DNA from: Hyphococcus sp.
Lineage (GTDB): Bacteria > Pseudomonadota > Alphaproteobacteria > Caulobacterales > Parvularculaceae
Assembly: GCA_013002535.1 (NCBI GenBank)
Contig: JABDJK010000001.1
Span: 21,883-85,882, forward strand
Reading direction: 5' to 3'
DNA: 64,000 bases
Part shown: in pieces, positions 1-7,097 of the stretch
Numbering within the stretch: the first letter of the stretch is position 1
Layout: each line of letters starts with the position of its first letter
Position numbers and translations under genes: made by a program
The notes under the pieces: generated by a model
What the model was told of the DNA's origin: nothing
Databases searched by the model: none
What the model saw: the letters and a program-made list of their open reading frames with translations, nothing else

Positions 1-295
1 CATTGTCATTCGTCATCTGCCGTAGGCTCGTTGTCATATGACGTGCGGCGCGGTCAAAAATAACGTCCAGCATCGGCAGACGGCGGTTGGATACAATTGC
101 GGAATTGATCAGCGCTTTCAGGCCAGACCGGTCCTCGCCTTCCTCAGCAGAAAGGTCAAATCCCAACAACTCCGATATCTCATCAGAGTCGATATCGTCG
201 TTCCACTCGACGTCTTCGGCTGCCTCTGGCGCAGCTGTTTCAGGCGCACGGAGATCTTCGTCCGGCATCTCGTTTTCAAAATCGATTTCTGACAT
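1..295 (-). CDS. fliM: Flagellar motor switch protein FliM, N-terminal part (runs off the left edge)
   Basis: The leftward frame opens with ATG at 295-293 and stays open to the window edge, giving about 98 residues. FliM is the C-ring protein that binds phospho-CheY and, with FliG and FliN, sets motor direction. The acidic N-terminus contains a SDEISELLGFD stretch matching the usual 'DEIDALL' region. It is followed by NRRLPMLDVIFDRAARHMTT, typical of the start of the FliM middle domain. The start lies 6 bp after the fliL stop, so the two genes are co-transcribed, as in other alphaproteobacteria. The remainder is outside the window. Confidence 0.9.
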   Translation of the reverse strand, partial: MSEIDFENEMPDEDLRAPETAAPEAAEDVEWNDDIDSDEISELLGFDLSAEEGEDRSGLKALINSAIVSNRRLPMLDVIFDRAARHMTTSLRQMTNDN

Positions 296-301
296 GGGCC
301 C

Positions 302-814
302 CTACTGAATAACTATCTCTTCAACTATGACATCGGCGGCTTCCGCAGGTGCGATGACAATGTTCACGCGGCGCAACAATTCCCGCTTGATCCGCACCAT
401 ATCTTCCGAGCCGTCGAAATCCTCCGGCTGTAATTCTCGCAAGAAAAATGTGAGGCGCTCCCTGATCGCAGGCTCGGCCGCTTCGAGTTGCCGCGCGGTC
501 TCCGCCGTCGCCATATCGCTGAGTTGGATAATGGCGCGCATTTTCAAATAAGTCGTGCGTCCATTCCGATCAGGCGCGAGGTCAATTAAAAATTCCGGCA
601 GCGGAAAATATGCGGTTCGCGCGCCCTCGTGGTCCTTACGAAATTCAAGCGAAGCGACCGCAGAGCGCTGTTCGATCATTTTTGTCGATGCGTATGCGAT
701 GAATGAAATGACGCTTACAATCGCGACCGTAAACAAAACGAGATACTTCCCCGGCGTTCGCACCCTCTGGCGCGCCGGTGAAATTGGATTAACTGTCGCC
801 GCATTCTGCGTCAT
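302..814 (-). CDS. fliL: Flagellar basal body-associated protein FliL
   Basis: 170-residue single-pass inner-membrane protein. A short basic cytoplasmic tail is followed by a membrane segment at about residues 24-44 and a periplasmic domain containing the FliL-type sequence YFPLPEFLIDLAPD and a C-terminal region rich in Arg/Glu helices. FliL associates with the stator units around the basal body and supports torque. It sits directly upstream of fliM and is divergent from flgF, with 226 bp between the two start codons that hold the regulatory elements described separately. Length and architecture are normal for the family. Confidence 0.9.
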   Translation of the reverse strand: MTQNAATVNPISPARQRVRTPGKYLVLFTVAIVSVISFIAYASTKMIEQRSAVASLEFRKDHEGARTAYFPLPEFLIDLAPDRNGRTTYLKMRAIIQLSDMATAETARQLEAAEPAIRERLTFFLRELQPEDFDGSEDMVRIKRELLRRVNIVIAPAEAADVIVEEIVIQ

Positions 815-886
815 TTCAAAAACGTTTCTTACGTTTGTTCATTCGTTATCCCGAATAGGCCACCAACACGGTTAAAAGAGCGTTTC

Positions 887-927
887 GGCGGCGGAATTTG
901 CCCGGCAAAAAATTCCGGGACGCCGCC
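887..927. promoter_or_regulatory. Nested inverted repeat in the fliL/flgF intergenic region, possible flagellar enhancer
   Basis: The outer arms GGCGGCG (887-893) and CGCCGCC (921-927) enclose CCCGG (901-905) and CCGGG (915-919). The same stretch contains GGAATTT/AAATTCC (893-899, 910-916) and TTTGCC-C-GGCAAA (897-909). It ends 41 bp upstream of the sigma-54 promoter of flgF. Sigma-54 promoters need an upstream activator site, and in Caulobacter flagellar operons the activator FlbD binds palindromic ftr elements rich in CGGCAA-type sequence. Identification as such a site is inference; a hairpin role cannot be excluded. Confidence 0.45.
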
Positions 928-967
928 AGTTGCAAAGCTATTATATTGTTTTTATTGATATTTTTTG

Positions 968-982
968 TGGCACAAGGCTTGC
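968..982 (+). promoter_or_regulatory. Sigma-54 (RpoN) -24/-12 promoter of flgFGAH
   Basis: The sequence TGGCAC-AAGGC-TTGC is an exact match to the sigma-54 consensus TGGCAC-N5-TTGC. The -24 GG is at 969-970 and the -12 GC at 981-982, which places transcription start near 994 and leaves a leader of about 47 nt before flgF. Sigma-54 control of basal-body rod and ring operons is known in Caulobacter. The rpoN gene itself lies at 21943-23460 of this window. Confidence 0.85.
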
Positions 983-1040
983 GACATATATCGCGCGCGC
1001 CAAGCGCGCATGACCGCAAACAAAGAGGAAAACCGGCGAA

Positions 1041-1769
1041 ATGGAAAACGCAATTACCGCGGCCCTTTCCAAACAGTTAATTCTCGCGCGCGCCCTCGAC
1101 GTCGCGGCGAACAATGTCGCGAACCAGACAACCGCCGGCTTTAAAAGCGAACACGCCAATTTTCGCGAATATGTATCGCGGGTCGCAAACCCGGAGGGCG
1201 GCGACGAAACTGTATCATTGGTTTCCGACGCAGACAGCTATACCGACTTTACTGCCGGCGGCCTTGAGCCGACCAACGCGCCGCTCGATTTTGCAATCGA
1301 CGGTGATGGGTTTTTCGGCGTCTCAACAAATGCCGGCATCCAATATACTCGCGACGGCAATTTTCAGTTGAACGCCTTTGGGGAATTGACAACGCGGGAC
1401 GGCGCCCTCGTTCTGGACGATACGTCATCCCCAATCCTGATCGATCCGGAAATCGGCCCAATCCTGATGTCGCGGGAAGGTGAATTGCAACAAGACGGCA
1501 TTCCAATCGCAAAGCTTGGCGTCTTTAAATTTGAAGACCAGAGCGTACTTCAGCGCACCGGCGCCAATCGTTTTGCAACGGACGCTGAGCCAACAGGCGA
1601 GGCCCGCGCAGTTGTTCGCCAGGGCTTCATCGAAATTTCCAACGTGTCGCCCATGGTCGCGATGACCAACATGATCGAAATCATGCGCGCCTATGAAAGC
1701 GCCGCACAAGTCATTGAAACATCCTCAGAGCTTGCCCGCAACGCGGTGCAGACCCTGACTGAAGCGTAA
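1041..1769 (+). CDS. flgF: Flagellar proximal rod protein FlgF
   Basis: 242-residue axial rod protein exported by the flagellar type III system. The N-terminal rod signature ALDVAANNVANQTTAGFKSE (about residues 18-37) and the C-terminal helix with SNVSPMVAMTNMIEIMRAYE are the paired heptad regions shared by flagellar rod and hook proteins. ATG 1041 is preceded by AGAGGA at 1023. It is the first gene of the sigma-54-dependent flgF-flgG-flgA-flgH run, with 16 bp before flgG. The length fits the alphaproteobacterial FlgF group. Confidence 0.93.
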   Translation: MENAITAALSKQLILARALDVAANNVANQTTAGFKSEHANFREYVSRVANPEGGDETVSLVSDADSYTDFTAGGLEPTNAPLDFAIDGDGFFGVSTNAGIQYTRDGNFQLNAFGELTTRDGALVLDDTSSPILIDPEIGPILMSREGELQQDGIPIAKLGVFKFEDQSVLQRTGANRFATDAEPTGEARAVVRQGFIEISNVSPMVAMTNMIEIMRAYESAAQVIETSSELARNAVQTLTEA

Positions 1770-1785
1770 AGGAAGAAGATAGCCA

Positions 1786-2574
1786 ATGGGCGCTCTTAAT
1801 ACAGCCGCAACCGGCATGCTCGCGCAGCAGCGCAATGTCGAGGTGATTTCCAATAATATCGCGAACCTCAACACCGTTGGCTTCAAACGCCAGCGCGCGG
1901 AGTTTCAGGATTTGCTATATCAGACATTTGAGCGACCTGGCGCGATCTCTACCGAAGGAGACACCGTTGTCCCCAACGGCGTACAAGTCGGCACGGGCGT
2001 CAAGACCGGTTCCGTTTATCGGATCGTCGAACAGGGTAATGTCACGGCGACTGGCAATGAATACGACATGGCAATCTCCGGCCGTGGTCTTTTCCGCGTT
2101 ATTTTGCCGGATGGCGACGAAGCCTACACCCGCGCCGGAAATTTCGCGATTTCGGCGCAAGGATTGATCGTCACCGAAGATGGCCATGAAGTCTCCCCCG
2201 GCGTTACGGTGCCTGAAGACGCCGTTGATATTTCAATCTCCGAGAACGGCGTCGTCGAAGCGCGCATCGCGGGCGAGCAGGATCTGCGCGAGCTTGGACA
2301 GCTAGAGCTCGTCACCTTCTTTAACGAATCCGGCCTTGAGTCGATTGGCGACAATTTGTTGCTTGAAACTGCCGCATCCGGAGAAGCCATTATCGGAAAC
2401 CCCGGCGACGAAGGCTTCGGCACCATCTTGCAAGGCTTCATTGAAACGTCAAACGTCGATCCCGTGCAGGAAATCACCGCACTGATCGCCGCGCAACGCG
2501 CCTATGAAATGAATGCGCGGGTCATTGAAACTGCCGACCAGATGATGGCCGTCAACGCCAATCTTCGAAGCTAA
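1786..2574 (+). CDS. flgG: Flagellar distal rod protein FlgG
   Basis: 262 residues, the standard FlgG length. It starts MGALNTAATGMLAQQRNVEV and continues into ISNNIANLNTVGFKRQRAEF, the canonical rod-protein N-terminus. The C-terminal SNVDPVQEITALIAAQRAYE and NARVIETADQMM motifs complete the coiled-coil pair. FlgG builds the distal rod that passes through the P and L rings. A ribosome site GGAAGAAG precedes the ATG. It lies between flgF and flgA as expected. Confidence 0.96.
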   Translation: MGALNTAATGMLAQQRNVEVISNNIANLNTVGFKRQRAEFQDLLYQTFERPGAISTEGDTVVPNGVQVGTGVKTGSVYRIVEQGNVTATGNEYDMAISGRGLFRVILPDGDEAYTRAGNFAISAQGLIVTEDGHEVSPGVTVPEDAVDISISENGVVEARIAGEQDLRELGQLELVTFFNESGLESIGDNLLLETAASGEAIIGNPGDEGFGTILQGFIETSNVDPVQEITALIAAQRAYEMNARVIETADQMMAVNANLRS

Positions 2575-2600
2575 ATTAACCGCCCGCATTTGAGGCCAGA

Positions 2601-3359
2601 ATGAACCGCAATAAACCGAACCAACTTTCCAACGCCCATAGCGGCCCGGCTTTCATCGGCTATTTGATGATCGCGCTCTGGTTCCTTTTGACGGTCATGG
2701 CGCCGGCGTCTGCACGCGCAGAAATGTCTGCCGCGTTCACGCTTACCGCCCAAGACATCCTCCCGGAAATTGAAATGGCCCTCAGCGATAACGGCATGCC
2801 CGTAGGCGGCGAAGTTGCGTTGTCAGCGCCCGGTCAGATCGTATCGTCCGGCGGCCCGGCGATCATCCAGCATATCAGCTATAATGCGAATTCAGGACGC
2901 TTTATCCTGCGCATTGTCGGCGCGCCGGCGCCCGTAGCCGGTGTTGTGAAAACAACTGAGACATATCCGATGCTCACCCGCGATGTTGCGCGAGGCGATG
3001 TCATTGCATCCAGCGATATCGCCTTCATTGAAACAGGCGCGGCAAATTCGGCGCGCTACATCAAAGATGCAGATGCGCTGATCGGAATGGAGGCGCGCCG
3101 TCCGTTACGGGCCGAAACGCCGTTGCGCGACAGCGATGTGATCGCGCCAGTGCTCGTCAATCGCGGCGCGCTTGTTACCGTTACCTTTGTCAGCGATGGC
3201 TTGCGTCTTTCGCATCAGGGCGTCGCCCAGGACGCCGGCGCCAAGGGCGACGTCGTTGCTGTTGAAAATGTCGCCAGCGAGCGAACCCTCAAAGGTGTTG
3301 TCGCCGGCCGAAACCTCATTCGCGTTTTCTCAACGAATTCAAATTCCGTTGAAGGATAA
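2601..3359 (+). CDS. flgA: Flagellar P-ring assembly chaperone FlgA
   Basis: 252-residue secreted protein. A signal sequence with a hydrophobic core at about residues 18-38 ends near ASARA. The C-terminal half has the SAF-type domain: YPMLTRDVARGDVIASSDIA, then RRPLRAETPLRDSDV, then a terminal beta region with DVVAVENVASERTLKGVV. FlgA acts in the periplasm to assist FlgI P-ring formation. The GAGG-preceded ATG at 2601 is convincing. No flgI follows in this cluster, so the P-ring protein must be encoded elsewhere. Confidence 0.9.
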   Translation: MNRNKPNQLSNAHSGPAFIGYLMIALWFLLTVMAPASARAEMSAAFTLTAQDILPEIEMALSDNGMPVGGEVALSAPGQIVSSGGPAIIQHISYNANSGRFILRIVGAPAPVAGVVKTTETYPMLTRDVARGDVIASSDIAFIETGAANSARYIKDADALIGMEARRPLRAETPLRDSDVIAPVLVNRGALVTVTFVSDGLRLSHQGVAQDAGAKGDVVAVENVASERTLKGVVAGRNLIRVFSTNSNSVEG

Positions 3360-3363
3360 ATTG

Positions 3364-4107
3364 ATGTCGTATTTCTCAAAGCTTTTTCTCGCCGCGCTCC
3401 TCAGCGCCACGGCCGCGTGTTCAACTGTCGACCGAATAAAAAATATCGGTGAAGCGCCGGCCTTCGCGCCAACAGAAAACCCGGCAAAGATGCTCGGCGC
3501 CCGCGAAGTTGCGCTGCCAATGCCGGCGAACTACGATGAACCAGGCAATGCAAATTCATTGTGGCGCCCCGGGTCCCGCACATTTTTCCGCGACCAACGC
3601 GCAAGGCGCGCCGGCGATATCGTCACCGTCGTTATCGATATCAATGATCGCGCGAGATTGAACAACACAACAGAACGCAGCCGCGCCAATGGCGAAAGCG
3701 CCGGCCTCCCCGCCTTTGGCGGTTTTGAGCAGCGCATTGTTGATCTGTTACCCGACGGAGCAAATGCATCGTCCCTCGTCGATATGTCTTCGGATTCAAC
3801 ATCGCGCGGCGAAGGCAGCGTTGATCGCCGCGAAGACGTGGAACTCACCGTCGCCGCCATCGTCACACAAGTCCTACCCAACGGAAATCTTGTTGTCGCC
3901 GGCAAGCAGGAAGTACGGGTCAACTATGAACTTCGCGAGTTGACGGTCACTGGCATTATTCGCCCGGAAGACATATCCAACGCCAACCGCATTCAGCATA
4001 CGCAAATCGCCGAGGCGCGAATTTCCTATGGCGGTCGCGGACACCTCACCGATGTGCAACAAGCGCGTTACGGCCAACAACTCTACGATATTCTGTTTCC
4101 GTTTTAG
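3364..4107 (+). CDS. flgH: Flagellar L-ring protein FlgH
   Basis: 247-residue outer-membrane lipoprotein forming the L ring. The open frame extends upstream into flgA, but ATG 3364, four bases after the flgA stop, opens a signal peptide (MSYFSKLFLAALLSATAAC) whose Cys19 is the probable lipidation site. The residue at -3 is Thr, so the lipobox is imperfect. FlgH hallmarks include GSRTFFRDQRARRAGDIVTV, an INDRARLNNTTERSR-like strand and the C-terminal EARISYGGRGHLTDVQQ. Last gene of the operon. Confidence 0.94.
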   Translation: MSYFSKLFLAALLSATAACSTVDRIKNIGEAPAFAPTENPAKMLGAREVALPMPANYDEPGNANSLWRPGSRTFFRDQRARRAGDIVTVVIDINDRARLNNTTERSRANGESAGLPAFGGFEQRIVDLLPDGANASSLVDMSSDSTSRGEGSVDRREDVELTVAAIVTQVLPNGNLVVAGKQEVRVNYELRELTVTGIIRPEDISNANRIQHTQIAEARISYGGRGHLTDVQQARYGQQLYDILFPF

Positions 4108-4130
4108 GCCCTCATTTTCAGCGATATCTA

Positions 4131-4380
4131 TAAAAAACAAACGCGATCAGTTTTTCTCTGATCGCGTTTATCCCATTCGTCCCGTTCTGGCCAAAAAGTT
4201 CTTCGTTTCTATAAGCGTGTAACTTTGCGCAGGTGGGGAGTCATGACGTTCTAACGTTGTTTTGGTTCGAAGCGCACTCTCCGTTGTCTGGTTCGACCCA
4301 TGTTCCGTAGGCTTCAGGAGGGGATAGTACCTACAAGGACGATCTCATACTGAAAACGAACAATCGTCAATCCGAAATCG
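4131..4380 (-). ncRNA. Candidate small RNA with an anti-Shine-Dalgarno loop
   Basis: This is a 357-bp gene-free stretch (4108-4464). Read leftward it contains GTAGG (4334-4330) and CCTAC (4311-4307) closing an 18-nt loop that displays CCCCTCCT (4323-4316), complementary to a Shine-Dalgarno sequence. A second C-rich motif, CTCCCCACCT, lies at 4240-4231. Leftward transcription would end at the hairpin/U-tract at 4139-4169. Alphaproteobacterial sRNA families with CCUCC-type loops are known. No homology was tested, and the boundaries are guesses based on these elements. Confidence 0.25.
4139..4169. terminator. Perfect 12-bp hairpin, probable Rho-independent (bidirectional) terminator
   Basis: AAACGCGATCAG (4139-4150) and CTGATCGCGTTT (4158-4169) form a perfect stem around a 7-nt T-rich loop. 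On the minus strand the stem is followed by TTGTTTTTTA, a good U-tract. On the plus strand only TTTA follows. It lies 31 bp after flgH, between flgH and the leftward genes that end at 4465, and could stop transcription from both sides. Confidence 0.7.
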
Positions 4381-4398
4381 CGTTAACTATATTCACAA

Positions 4399-4414
4399 TT
4401 TACGTTTTATTAAC
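4399..4414 (+). promoter_or_regulatory. CtrA-like box
   Basis: TTTA-CGTTTTA-TTAAC has one mismatch to the CtrA consensus TTAA-N7-TTAAC. It lies in AT-rich DNA between flgH and the leftward hydrolase, just upstream of the candidate leftward small RNA. An inverted pair CGTTAA (4381-4386) and TTAACG (4410-4415) brackets it. Single matches occur by chance, so this is weak evidence. Confidence 0.3.
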
Positions 4415-4464
4415 GAAGGTAAACGGGAAATCTGGAAAACGAGAATTCCGGCTATTGTCTTAGA

Positions 4465-5418
4465 TCAATTCGCCCGCTGGTTGGTCGAATTGGTCTCGTT
4501 TGCAGCAGTAATTCTCTCGCCAATCCAGCCCGCAACATCACGCCAAACGATTTCGGCCTGAAGATCGCGAAACAGCATATGCCAGCCGTCCGGATAGCGT
4601 TTTATGTCGGTTTTCGCCGCCAACCGCTCGGCGGCATTCGCCTGTTTCTTTACCGGAATTATTTCATCTTTCTCCCCGATCAGAAAAAGCACAGGAGTTT
4701 CAACCGCCTCCGGCGCGGCATACGCCTCCCCCATGATTCGAATGACGCCGACGACGGCGTCGAGACGGGTTTGTTTGATGACCAGCGGGTCGCGCCACAT
4801 TTCTCGCAGAACCTCGATATTATCCGTAGCCTGACGTTCGGCGCGCTCACCGGTCAGGGTTTTACCGGGTGCAAACCCGGCGGCAAGATTGGCGCTGATG
4901 CGATACGGCAATGGCAAAGCGCGCCCGCCCCAAACGCCCGGCGCCGCCAGTATCAATCCGTCTACCTCTAGCGGCGCCTGCGCCTCGGCGGCCATCACGA
5001 CCGCGGCGCCCATTGAATGCCCAACTACATAAGTCGGCAGACCTGGATGCGACGCACGCGCAGCACTAATCACCGCCCGCAGATCCGCTTTCATGGTCTC
5101 ACCGCCCTGCCACCGCCCCGGCGGACCTGTCAGCCCGTGACCACGCTGATCATAAGCATAGGTTGTAATGGATGAGCTCTTCGCCCAATACGTTGCCGGC
5201 CCCTCATACATGCGCGAATAATCATTCATGCCGTGAAGGGCTATGACAATCGCGCGCGGGGTTTCGGCCTCCCAACGTTTTAAGCCAAGCAATGCGCCGT
5301 CAATCGATTGAACGACGTTCCCGGCAACCACCGGCGGCGCAATCGGCGCCGGCGCATCAGGAAAAGAGACGCAGGCGTTCAAAAACATTGCGCCCGCAGT
5401 AAAAATTAGCTTGCGCAT
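4465..5418 (-). CDS. Alpha/beta-hydrolase lipoprotein, lysophospholipase/monoacylglycerol lipase type
   Basis: 317 residues. The N-terminus MRKLIFTAGAMFLNAC is a short lipoprotein signal with the lipid-bearing Cys at 16. The hydrolase fold shows the oxyanion region ALHGMNDYSRMY, the YDQRGHGLT loop, the nucleophile elbow GHSMG with Ser135, the acidic residue in LIGEKDEIIP and the histidine in DGWHMLFRD. This pattern matches the serine-aminopeptidase S33 / PldB-like lipases. The start overlaps the marR stop (TAATG), so it is translationally coupled to the regulator and belongs to the hppD operon. The substrate is unknown; lipid esters at the outer membrane or in the periplasm are the likely guess. 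Confidence 0.8.
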   Translation of the reverse strand: MRKLIFTAGAMFLNACVSFPDAPAPIAPPVVAGNVVQSIDGALLGLKRWEAETPRAIVIALHGMNDYSRMYEGPATYWAKSSSITTYAYDQRGHGLTGPPGRWQGGETMKADLRAVISAARASHPGLPTYVVGHSMGAAVVMAAEAQAPLEVDGLILAAPGVWGGRALPLPYRISANLAAGFAPGKTLTGERAERQATDNIEVLREMWRDPLVIKQTRLDAVVGVIRIMGEAYAAPEAVETPVLFLIGEKDEIIPVKKQANAAERLAAKTDIKRYPDGWHMLFRDLQAEIVWRDVAGWIGERITAANETNSTNQRAN

Positions 5419-5891
5419 TACGTTTTCGTTTTCGCCATTAGTTTCGAAAGCGCCGCATCCAGAGCGCGGCGCTCTTTGAGGGCCAACGCCGCCATCAATT
5501 CATCTTCATACTCCAGCGCTTTTTCGGCAACGCGATCGAACAACGCCCTACCGTCAGCGGACAATGACAACATGGAAACGCGGCGGTCGGTTTCGCTCGG
5601 CGCACGGCAAACAATGCTCTTTTCTTCAAGATTGGCGACGGCGCGGCTGACCGTCATCTTGTCCATGGGCGTTCGCGCGACGACATCGCGCGCCGCAACA
5701 CTTTCAGCTTGCGCGACAACGGCGAGCACGCGCCATTCCGGTATGGTCAAGTTTTCATCGGCGTAAGTTTTCGCGAGCCGGCCGGAAAGCGCGTGCCCCA
5801 GCGCCACGATGCGATAGGGCGTGAATTCCTCAAGAACCAAATTCCGCGAACGCGCCGCGGTTCGTTTTTCCGGTTTGACCAGCGTCGCCAT
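5418..5891 (-). CDS. MarR-family transcriptional regulator (probable regulator of hppD)
   Basis: 157 residues with a MarR winged helix. The recognition region is TPMDKMTVSRAVANLEEKS, followed by the wing SETDRRVSMLSLSADG, flanked by dimerising helices. It is 14 bp downstream of hppD and overlaps the next gene by one base. MarR proteins usually bind 16-20 bp palindromes near their own promoter, and a perfect 18-bp palindrome sits upstream of hppD at 7034-7051. An effector from tyrosine catabolism such as 4-hydroxyphenylpyruvate or homogentisate is plausible by context only. Confidence 0.85.
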   Translation of the reverse strand: MATLVKPEKRTAARSRNLVLEEFTPYRIVALGHALSGRLAKTYADENLTIPEWRVLAVVAQAESVAARDVVARTPMDKMTVSRAVANLEEKSIVCRAPSETDRRVSMLSLSADGRALFDRVAEKALEYEDELMAALALKERRALDAALSKLMAKTKT

Positions 5892-5905
5892 TTCGCGAAA
5901 CGCGC

Positions 5906-6973
5906 CTAACCGGCGTCTTTCAGAACGCCGCGGCGAATTTGATCTTCTTCAATCGACTCAAATAGCGCCTTGAAGTTGCCTTCGCCAAAGCCTTCATTTC
6001 CCTTGCGCTGAATGATTTCATAGAAAATCGGCCCGATGGCGTCTTGCGTAAAGATCTGCAGCAAGAGGCCCTGATCTTCTGTGGGCGCGCCATCAATCAG
6101 GATGTGGTTTTTTTGCAGGCGAGGCAGATCTTCACCATGATCGCCAACGCGCTCGTCAACTTTTTCATAATAAGTGTCCGGGGTTTCCTGAAACGGCACC
6201 GAGCGTTTGCGCAAATCTTCGACGGTCTTATAGATATCGTCCGTGCCGAGCGCGATATGCTGAATGCCCTCGCCATTATAGCGCTGCAGGAATTCTTCGA
6301 TCTGGGATTTGTCGTCCTGACTTTCATTGAGCGGTATGCGAATTTTACCGCATGGGGACGTCATCGCTTTTGAGATAAGACCCGTCAGTTTTCCTTCAAT
6401 ATCGAAGTAGCGAATTTCGCGGAAATTGAAGATGTCTTCGTAGTAAGACGCCCACTTGTCCATATTGCCGCGATGAAGATTGTGCGTCAGGTGATCGATA
6501 TATGTTAGCCCCGCATCATTCTTTGAAGGATCAGCGCCCACAATCGGTTCGAAATCAACATCGTAAATCGTCTTCGCGCCATAGCGATCAACGAGATATA
6601 CGTTCAAACCGCCAATGCCCTCGATGCCCGGAATGTTCAATTCCATGGGCCCGGCTTTCGCTTCAATGGGTTTCGCCCCGCGTTTTACTGCTTCCTCAAA
6701 CGCGAACTGCGCGTCTTTCACTCGAAACGCCATGGCGTTGGCGCCGGCGCCATGTTGATTGATGAATGCGGCGGGTTGGCCCGTGTCTTCACGGTTCAGG
6801 AGAAAATTGATTTCGCCCTGGCGGTAGTGAATGACGTCTTTAGATCGATGCCTGCCGACCGCGGTAAAACCAAGTTGCTCAAATAGCTGCGCCAGTTTTT
6901 CTGGCTCCCGTGAAGTGTATTCAACGAATTCGAACCCATCGGTTCCAATAGGGTTTTCAAACAAATCGGCCAT
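5906..6973 (-). CDS. hppD: 4-hydroxyphenylpyruvate dioxygenase
   Basis: 355 residues. The enzyme converts 4-hydroxyphenylpyruvate to homogentisate, the second step of tyrosine degradation, using Fe(II) and O2. Two vicinal-oxygen-chelate domains are present. The iron ligands appear as the first His in the DHLTHNL region, the His in GEGIQHIALGTDD, and the Glu of the C-terminal GPIFYEIIQRKGNEGFGEGN block. ATG 6973 is chosen over an upstream in-frame start because GGAGGAGAG sits just before it. First gene of a hppD-marR-hydrolase operon. The next pathway enzymes (homogentisate dioxygenase, fumarylacetoacetase) are not in the window; maiA is nearby. Confidence 0.95.
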   Translation of the reverse strand: MADLFENPIGTDGFEFVEYTSREPEKLAQLFEQLGFTAVGRHRSKDVIHYRQGEINFLLNREDTGQPAAFINQHGAGANAMAFRVKDAQFAFEEAVKRGAKPIEAKAGPMELNIPGIEGIGGLNVYLVDRYGAKTIYDVDFEPIVGADPSKNDAGLTYIDHLTHNLHRGNMDKWASYYEDIFNFREIRYFDIEGKLTGLISKAMTSPCGKIRIPLNESQDDKSQIEEFLQRYNGEGIQHIALGTDDIYKTVEDLRKRSVPFQETPDTYYEKVDERVGDHGEDLPRLQKNHILIDGAPTEDQGLLLQIFTQDAIGPIFYEIIQRKGNEGFGEGNFKALFESIEEDQIRRGVLKDAG

Positions 6974-7033
6974 GGCGTTTTCTCTCCTCCGAGCGCCCGG
7001 CATATCCGCGCGCTGCTTATTCAAGCGGCAATT

Positions 7034-7051
7034 TAGTAACATATGTTACTA
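7034..7051. promoter_or_regulatory. Perfect 18-bp palindrome, operator candidate upstream of hppD
   Basis: TAGTAACAT-ATGTTACTA is self-complementary over all 18 bases and begins 61 bp upstream of the hppD start codon. Its size and symmetry suit a MarR dimer, and the only regulator nearby is the MarR gene of the same operon. Autorepression relieved by a pathway intermediate is the simplest reading. Confidence 0.65.
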
Positions 7052-7097
7052 TTTTTGCAAGAAGCACCGCGACATGGCTCGACGCCAGCCCGCTAAA

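Noticed and set aside
4200..4380. 6S RNA or signal-recognition RNA in the gap after flgH
   Set aside because: I could not find the long closing stem with central bubble of 6S RNA or the conserved GGAAGCAGCC-type loop of SRP RNA, and the usual gene neighbours are missing.
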